A stretch of DNA of 10,118 nucleotides. Origin: Planctomycetaceae bacterium TMED10. GTDB taxonomy: Bacteria; Planctomycetota; Planctomycetia; Pirellulales; UBA7805. Shown piece after piece: positions 6,957-10,118 of the stretch. The translations under genes were made by a program, and so were the position numbers. The stretch spans positions 1-10,118 of the forward strand of contig NHBP01000003.1 in NCBI GenBank assembly GCA_002168195.1, read 5' to 3'. Every line of letters starts with the position of its first letter. Position 1 is the first letter of the stretch. Below the pieces are notes generated by a model that saw only the letters and a list, made by a program, of their open reading frames with translations, was not told the origin of the DNA and did no database searches.

Positions 6957-7326
6957 TATTCTACATCGAGGCCATATTGAACTCCTGAACTATGCAAAAA
7001 GTTTAGGAGACTTTTTATTAGTTGGGATTGATACGGATGATAGAGTAAAGGAAAAGAAAGGTCCTACCAGACCTATACATAGTCAAGAAGAAAGAAAGTT
7101 TTTTCTTGAAAATTTAAAAGCAGTAGATGGTGTCGATACTTTTTCGTGTGACGAAGAGTTAGAAAATATGATCAAATCATATAAACCTGATATAATGATC
7201 GTAGGATCAGACTGGAAAGAAAAGTCTGTAATTGGATCTTATTATGCTGCTGAACTTAGATTCTTTGATCGAATAGGTGATTATGCCACAACAAAAACAA
7301 TTCAAAGTATTATTGATCGGAGATAG
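6928..7326 (+). CDS. RfaE2/HldC-like sugar-1-phosphate adenylyltransferase
   Basis: 132 residues from the ATG at 6928. This start gives the family's exact N-terminus MKIFVNGTFDILHRGH, with the nucleotidylyltransferase HxGH at 13-16. Upstream in-frame ATGs at 6889 and 6922 only add residues read from inside the epimerase gene. KEKKGPTRPI (41-50) matches the KGPxRP motif of RfaE2, ERKFFLENLKAVDGVDTF (from 55) and KPDIMIVGSDW (86-96) follow the family, and ATTKTIQSI near the end matches the STTxIIxxI motif. RfaE2/HldC transfers AMP to D-glycero-beta-D-manno-heptose 1-phosphate, giving the ADP-activated heptose. Another sugar or polyol phosphate, or CTP, could be used. The gene overlaps the epimerase by 29 bases and the kinase by 44. 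Confidence 0.85.
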   Translation: MKIFVNGTFDILHRGHIELLNYAKSLGDFLLVGIDTDDRVKEKKGPTRPIHSQEERKFFLENLKAVDGVDTFSCDEELENMIKSYKPDIMIVGSDWKEKSVIGSYYAAELRFFDRIGDYATTKTIQSIIDRR

Positions 7327-8032
7327 TTGTACCGATGAATATGTTTATGGGATATGTGAAAGACTTAATCCAGAAGCACCAGTACCTATTCTTAAGAAAA
7401 CTAGAGTAGAAAGGCAAATGGGGATGGCATGGAATGTGAGAGAAAATCTCATGTCATTTGGAATTGAAGTTTACATTCTTACTCAAGAAGAGAGGATTAT
7501 TAAACGTAGATTTATTGACGAAAGGTATAATCAACAACTTCTTAGAGTTGACGTAGAGAATCCTACTAAACCTCTTGACTATGATCTACCAGAAAATAAC
7601 TTTGATGCCCTTGTCATATCGGATTATGATAAGGGATTTATTACAACTGAGAGAATGTTTGAACTGGTTGAGTGGTTTGATGGACCTGTCTTTATTGATA
7701 GTAAGAAAAGAGTATTACCTACAGATAATGCATATGTTAAAATAAATGCTGATGAATATTCTAAATTAGAAACTAAATCTAATAATTTAATTGTAACCAA
7801 AGGTTCTGGTGGTGCAGATTATCAAGGTGTAAACTATCCAGGAGTTGGAGTAGGAGTATTTGATGTTTGTGGTGCCGGTGACACTTTCTTATCTGCACTT
7901 GTTTACTTTTATCTCTTGTATGCTAAAATGGAGAAAGCAATACCTTATGCAAATAAAGCAGCTGCGATTGCTGTAACACATTTTGGAACTTATGTATTAT
8001 CTGAGAGGGATGTAAATGAGATATGTGATTGA
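7283..8032 (+). CDS. RfaE1/HldA-like PfkB-family sugar kinase, shortened
   Basis: 249 residues from the ATG at 7283 (AGGTGA at 7275-7280 precedes it; a GTG at 7277 is the alternative). VLLIGDSCTDEYVYG then RLNPEAPVPILK (27-38) is the distinctive RfaE1 N-terminus (GDxxLDxYxxGxxxRxSPEAPVPV). DVCGAGDTFLSALVYF carries the PfkB catalytic aspartate D200 in GAGD. RfaE1 phosphorylates heptose 7-phosphate at C1 with ATP. The family is normally about 310-330 residues; here the part after SFGIEVYILTQEE is about 30 residues or more too short, and the sugar-binding GGAANV motif reads GMAWNV (47-52). Function may therefore be altered. Arginines are almost all AGA/AGG (one CGT). It overlaps both neighbours. 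Confidence 0.82.
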   Translation: MPQQKQFKVLLIGDSCTDEYVYGICERLNPEAPVPILKKTRVERQMGMAWNVRENLMSFGIEVYILTQEERIIKRRFIDERYNQQLLRVDVENPTKPLDYDLPENNFDALVISDYDKGFITTERMFELVEWFDGPVFIDSKKRVLPTDNAYVKINADEYSKLETKSNNLIVTKGSGGADYQGVNYPGVGVGVFDVCGAGDTFLSALVYFYLLYAKMEKAIPYANKAAAIAVTHFGTYVLSERDVNEICD

Positions 8033-8345
8033 TATTGATGGTACTATATGCACTCCTGGTCCTACAGATGAGATGAGATATGAGCAGGCATTACCAATTC
8101 AGGATCGTATTGATAAAATAAATAAACTATACGACGATGGAAATACCATCGTATATCTCACTGCCAGAGGAATGGGTAGGTATAAAAATAATGCAGACCT
8201 GGCAAAAAAAGAATTTTATGAATTTACTGAGATACAATTAAGTTTGTGGGGATGTAAGTATCATCAATTATTTCTTGGAAAACCTTCTGGTGATTATTAC
8301 GTAGATGATAAAGGAATACACTCCGATGATTTCTTCAGAAATTAA
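8016..8345 (+). CDS. Small HAD-family phosphatase (EcbF/BcbF-like)
   Basis: 109 residues, a cap-less HAD hydrolase. Motif I is VIDIDGTIC with nucleophile D6 and acid D8, motif II is VYLTARG (T49), a lysine for motif III is K89 in LGKPSGD, and motif IV is YYVDDK (D97, D98). Size and motif order match the minimal phosphatases of capsule clusters (the EcbF/BcbF type) more than GmhB, the usual heptose-1,7-bisphosphate phosphatase of about 180-190 residues. Placed directly after the kinase and adenylyltransferase, it could nevertheless take the GmhB step, removing one phosphate from a bisphosphorylated sugar; this is inference. GAGG at 8005-8008 sits 7 bases before the ATG. It overlaps the kinase by 17 bases and the cupin gene by 20. 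Confidence 0.8.
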   Translation: MRYVIDIDGTICTPGPTDEMRYEQALPIQDRIDKINKLYDDGNTIVYLTARGMGRYKNNADLAKKEFYEFTEIQLSLWGCKYHQLFLGKPSGDYYVDDKGIHSDDFFRN

Positions 8346-8682
8346 ACATGTCCCTAAAGGATGGGGATATGAAAAATGGATTGTCAATACCGATGAGTAT
8401 TGTGGTAAACTTCTTTTCTTTGATGAAGGAAAGAGGTGTTCATGGCACTATCATAACTTAAAGGATGAAACATTTTATCTGCAGTCTGGTAGAATACTAT
8501 TATACTATGGAGATAGTGATGACCTGGCAAAAGCAAATGACTGCATCCTAGAACCAGGAGATAAATTTCACATCTATCGTGGACTGAGGCATCAGATGAT
8601 TGCTGTTGAATCATCTGAGTTATTTGAATTTTCTACAGAACATTTTGATGAAGACAGTTATAGAGTAATTAAAGGAGATTAA
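8326..8682 (+). CDS. Cupin protein, mannose-6-phosphate isomerase type II-like
   Basis: 118 residues starting at 8326; AAAGGA at 8310-8315 lies 10 bases upstream, whereas the in-frame ATG at 8305 has no ribosome-binding site. KGWGYEKWIVN (11-21) resembles the RPWGxy opening of the type II phosphomannose isomerase/ManC cupin, and SWHYHNLKDETFYLQSG (39-55) is cupin motif 1 with probable metal ligands H41, H43 and E48. LEPGDKFHIYRGLRHQM (75-91) is motif 2 with H82 or H89. The fold could isomerise or epimerise a sugar phosphate or NDP-sugar, or act as a binding domain. The stand-alone cupin next to a nucleotidyltransferase recalls ManC, where the same domains are fused in the other order. The exact substrate is unknown. 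Confidence 0.8.
   Translation: MISSEIKHVPKGWGYEKWIVNTDEYCGKLLFFDEGKRCSWHYHNLKDETFYLQSGRILLYYGDSDDLAKANDCILEPGDKFHIYRGLRHQMIAVESSELFEFSTEHFDEDSYRVIKGD
8671..8679 (+). promoter_or_regulatory. Strong Shine-Dalgarno AAAGGAGAT
   Basis: GGAG at 8674-8677 is 6 bases before the ATG at 8684. It is the best ribosome-binding site in the window and decides the start of the last gene. Most other genes here rely on overlap coupling, so this one may be translated more independently. Confidence 0.75.
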
Positions 8683-8683
8683 T

Positions 8684-10118
8684 ATGAAAGTTGTTATCCC
8701 TATGTCTGGTATGAGCCGCAGGTTCATGGATGCTGGATACACAGTACCGAAGTATCTTTTAGAGATTGATGGTAAAACTGTCATCGAACACATCATTGAT
8801 CTTTATCCAAAAGATTCTGAATTTGTGTGTATACTGAACAGAAAGCATCATGATGAAACTGATGTTGCAGGTCTCTTACTTCATAAACTCCCGGAGGGAT
8901 CTTCGATTAGAGTTATTGATCCTCACAAGTTAGGTCCAGTTCACAGTGTTCTTCAGGCATTGAAGGACATCGATGATGAGGAGCAAGTCATCGTAAATTA
9001 CTGTGATTTTTCTATGAACTGGGATTATGATGATTTTAAATCTCATGTAGATGATACTCAATGTGATGGATGCGTAGTTTCATATACAGGATTTCATCCT
9101 CATATGTTGGGTGGTGATAATTATGCATTCTGTAGATTGAGACTGGGGTCATATCAAATCGAAGAGATTCGTGAGAAGAGACCATTTACTGACGACAAGA
9201 TGTCGGAGTATGCTTCGACTGGAACTTATTATTTCAAAAAAGGTAAGTATGTAAAGTATTACTTTCAGAAGTTGATTGATGATGATGTCAATATTAATGG
9301 AGAATATTATGTTAGTTTGGTTCACAATCTGATGATCAGGGATGGATTATACAGCACTGTATATGAGGTCTCAAATATGCTTCAGTGGGGAACACCACTA
9401 GATGTAAAGATGTATCAGCAATGGTCTGATTACTATCGTGCAGTAATGGAAGGAAATAAACCATTAAAAATTAAGAACTGCACAACAGCATTGCCGATGG
9501 CTGGAGCAGGAAGTAGATTCTCTAAAGAAGGATATGGTATTCCCAAACCCTTTATTGAAATTAACGGGCAGTATATGGTTGATAGAGCACTACACTGTCT
9601 TCCTGAAACAGATGAGACAGTGTTTGCTTGTTTAAGATCTCATATGAGTATGCTTCCTATTGATGATTTTGGAAATGTTATATGGATTGATGAGGTAACT
9701 GAAGGTCAAGCTTGCACCACTGCAAAGATAGTAGATGAGATTGATGATGAGTCTTCAATCATTTTATCTGCATGTGATAATGGCGCACTATACGATTCCG
9801 ATAAGTTTGCTGACCTAATTGAAGACCTAGACAATGATATTGTGGTCTGGAGTTATAAAAATAACTACACTGCACATCACAATCCTGATATGTATTCTTG
9901 GTTGGATGTAAATGAATCTGGTAATGTTACCAAAGTAAATGTAAAAAACTTCACAGGAACAAATCCTGTGGATGAATATGCTATTGTCGGTACAATGTTC
10001 TTTAGGAACAAACAAATTTATTTTAATTCTTTAGAGAATCTTTACAAAAAAGATGAAAGAACAAATGGTGAATTCTATGTTGATAATCTTTTGAATGAGG
10101 CAATTGAGTTGGGATATA
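8684..10118 (+). CDS. Tandem-domain nucleotidyltransferase (two NTP_transferase-like domains), 3' end outside window
   Basis: The frame is open from ATG 8684 to the window edge, 478 residues so far. Domain 1 (about 1-260) begins VVIPMSGMSRRF (3-14) with YTVPKYLLEI and K23, has the metal-binding VNYCDFS (D108), STGTYYFKKGK, NGEYYVSLVHNLM and QWGTP, so it looks complete. Domain 2 (from about 267) restarts with ALPMAGAGSRFSKEGYGIPKPF, ILSACDNG (D365), and later NGEFYVDNLLNEAI, at equivalent spacing. Both match the nucleotidyltransferase signature GxGxR..PKxL, though domain 1 has GMSR in place of GxGxR. Such enzymes make NDP-sugars from NTP and sugar 1-phosphate; some relatives act on phosphocholine or other alcohol phosphates. 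Two active sites might activate two substrates, or one might be structural. Confidence 0.78.
   Translation, partial: MKVVIPMSGMSRRFMDAGYTVPKYLLEIDGKTVIEHIIDLYPKDSEFVCILNRKHHDETDVAGLLLHKLPEGSSIRVIDPHKLGPVHSVLQALKDIDDEEQVIVNYCDFSMNWDYDDFKSHVDDTQCDGCVVSYTGFHPHMLGGDNYAFCRLRLGSYQIEEIREKRPFTDDKMSEYASTGTYYFKKGKYVKYYFQKLIDDDVNINGEYYVSLVHNLMIRDGLYSTVYEVSNMLQWGTPLDVKMYQQWSDYYRAVMEGNKPLKIKNCTTALPMAGAGSRFSKEGYGIPKPFIEINGQYMVDRALHCLPETDETVFACLRSHMSMLPIDDFGNVIWIDEVTEGQACTTAKIVDEIDDESSIILSACDNGALYDSDKFADLIEDLDNDIVVWSYKNNYTAHHNPDMYSWLDVNESGNVTKVNVKNFTGTNPVDEYAIVGTMFFRNKQIYFNSLENLYKKDERTNGEFYVDNLLNEAIELGY

Noticed and set aside
8384..8614. Antisense reading frame of 76 codons on the - strand
   Set aside because: It is a mirror of the cupin gene with a Cys/His/Leu-rich, low-complexity translation; no independent support. 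The same holds for the other short antisense frames at 1957-2211, 4045-4230, 4475-4663 and 9827-10015.
9450..9500. Missed gene boundary between the two nucleotidyltransferase domains
   Set aside because: The frame is continuous with no stop, and I see no overlap start or ribosome-binding site just before the second domain, so a fusion is the simplest reading.

Overview
The window is one continuous, AT-rich, single-strand block of surface-glycan genes: 16 coding regions, all on the + strand, with the first and last cut by the window edges. Almost nothing is intergenic. Neighbouring genes overlap by 1 to 44 bases or are separated by a single base (194 and 8683), so there is no room for internal terminators or conventional promoters. 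No RNA gene, insertion sequence, CRISPR array or phage structural gene is visible. The tight ATGA/TGATG packing, the unusually short versions of several enzymes and the gene content resemble the polysaccharide/LPS-type islands known from marine T4-like cyanophages (P-SSM2 is the published example). An AT-rich marine bacterium such as Prochlorococcus or a SAR11 relative is the main alternative. The host assignment is inference; nothing in the window proves a virus.

Layout. (1) 2-193: the C-terminal end of a GDP-mannose 3,5-epimerase. (2) 195-5048: a glycan assembly and decoration section holding an FkbM methyltransferase, a GT10 (fucosyltransferase-type) glycosyltransferase, a small class I methyltransferase, a divergent GT-B-like protein, a second small methyltransferase, a GT8-like glycosyltransferase and a second FkbM methyltransferase. 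(3) 5048-6138: a transketolase split into two short genes and lacking the usual C-terminal domain. (4) 6135-6956: an extended-SDR NDP-sugar epimerase/reductase. (5) 6928-8345: an RfaE2/HldC-type nucleotidylyltransferase, an RfaE1/HldA-type PfkB kinase and a mini HAD phosphatase, joined by unusually long out-of-frame overlaps. (6) 8326-10118: a sugar-type cupin and a large protein with two nucleotidyltransferase domains in tandem, still open at the window edge.

How the genes may work together. The GME fragment, SDR enzyme, kinase, adenylyltransferase, phosphatase, cupin and nucleotidyltransferase would make activated sugars. The truncated transketolase could feed them by moving two-carbon units, for example to give sedoheptulose-7-phosphate, the entry compound of ADP-heptose synthesis. 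The glycosyltransferases and four methyltransferases would assemble and O-methylate the product. The pathway is incomplete as seen: no GmhA-type isomerase lies in the window, so the end product is unknown. The most interesting features are the domainless split transketolase, the reversed and overlapping kinase/adenylyltransferase pair with a shortened kinase, the tandem nucleotidyltransferase, and a sharp change in arginine codon use near 6930 that suggests modular assembly.
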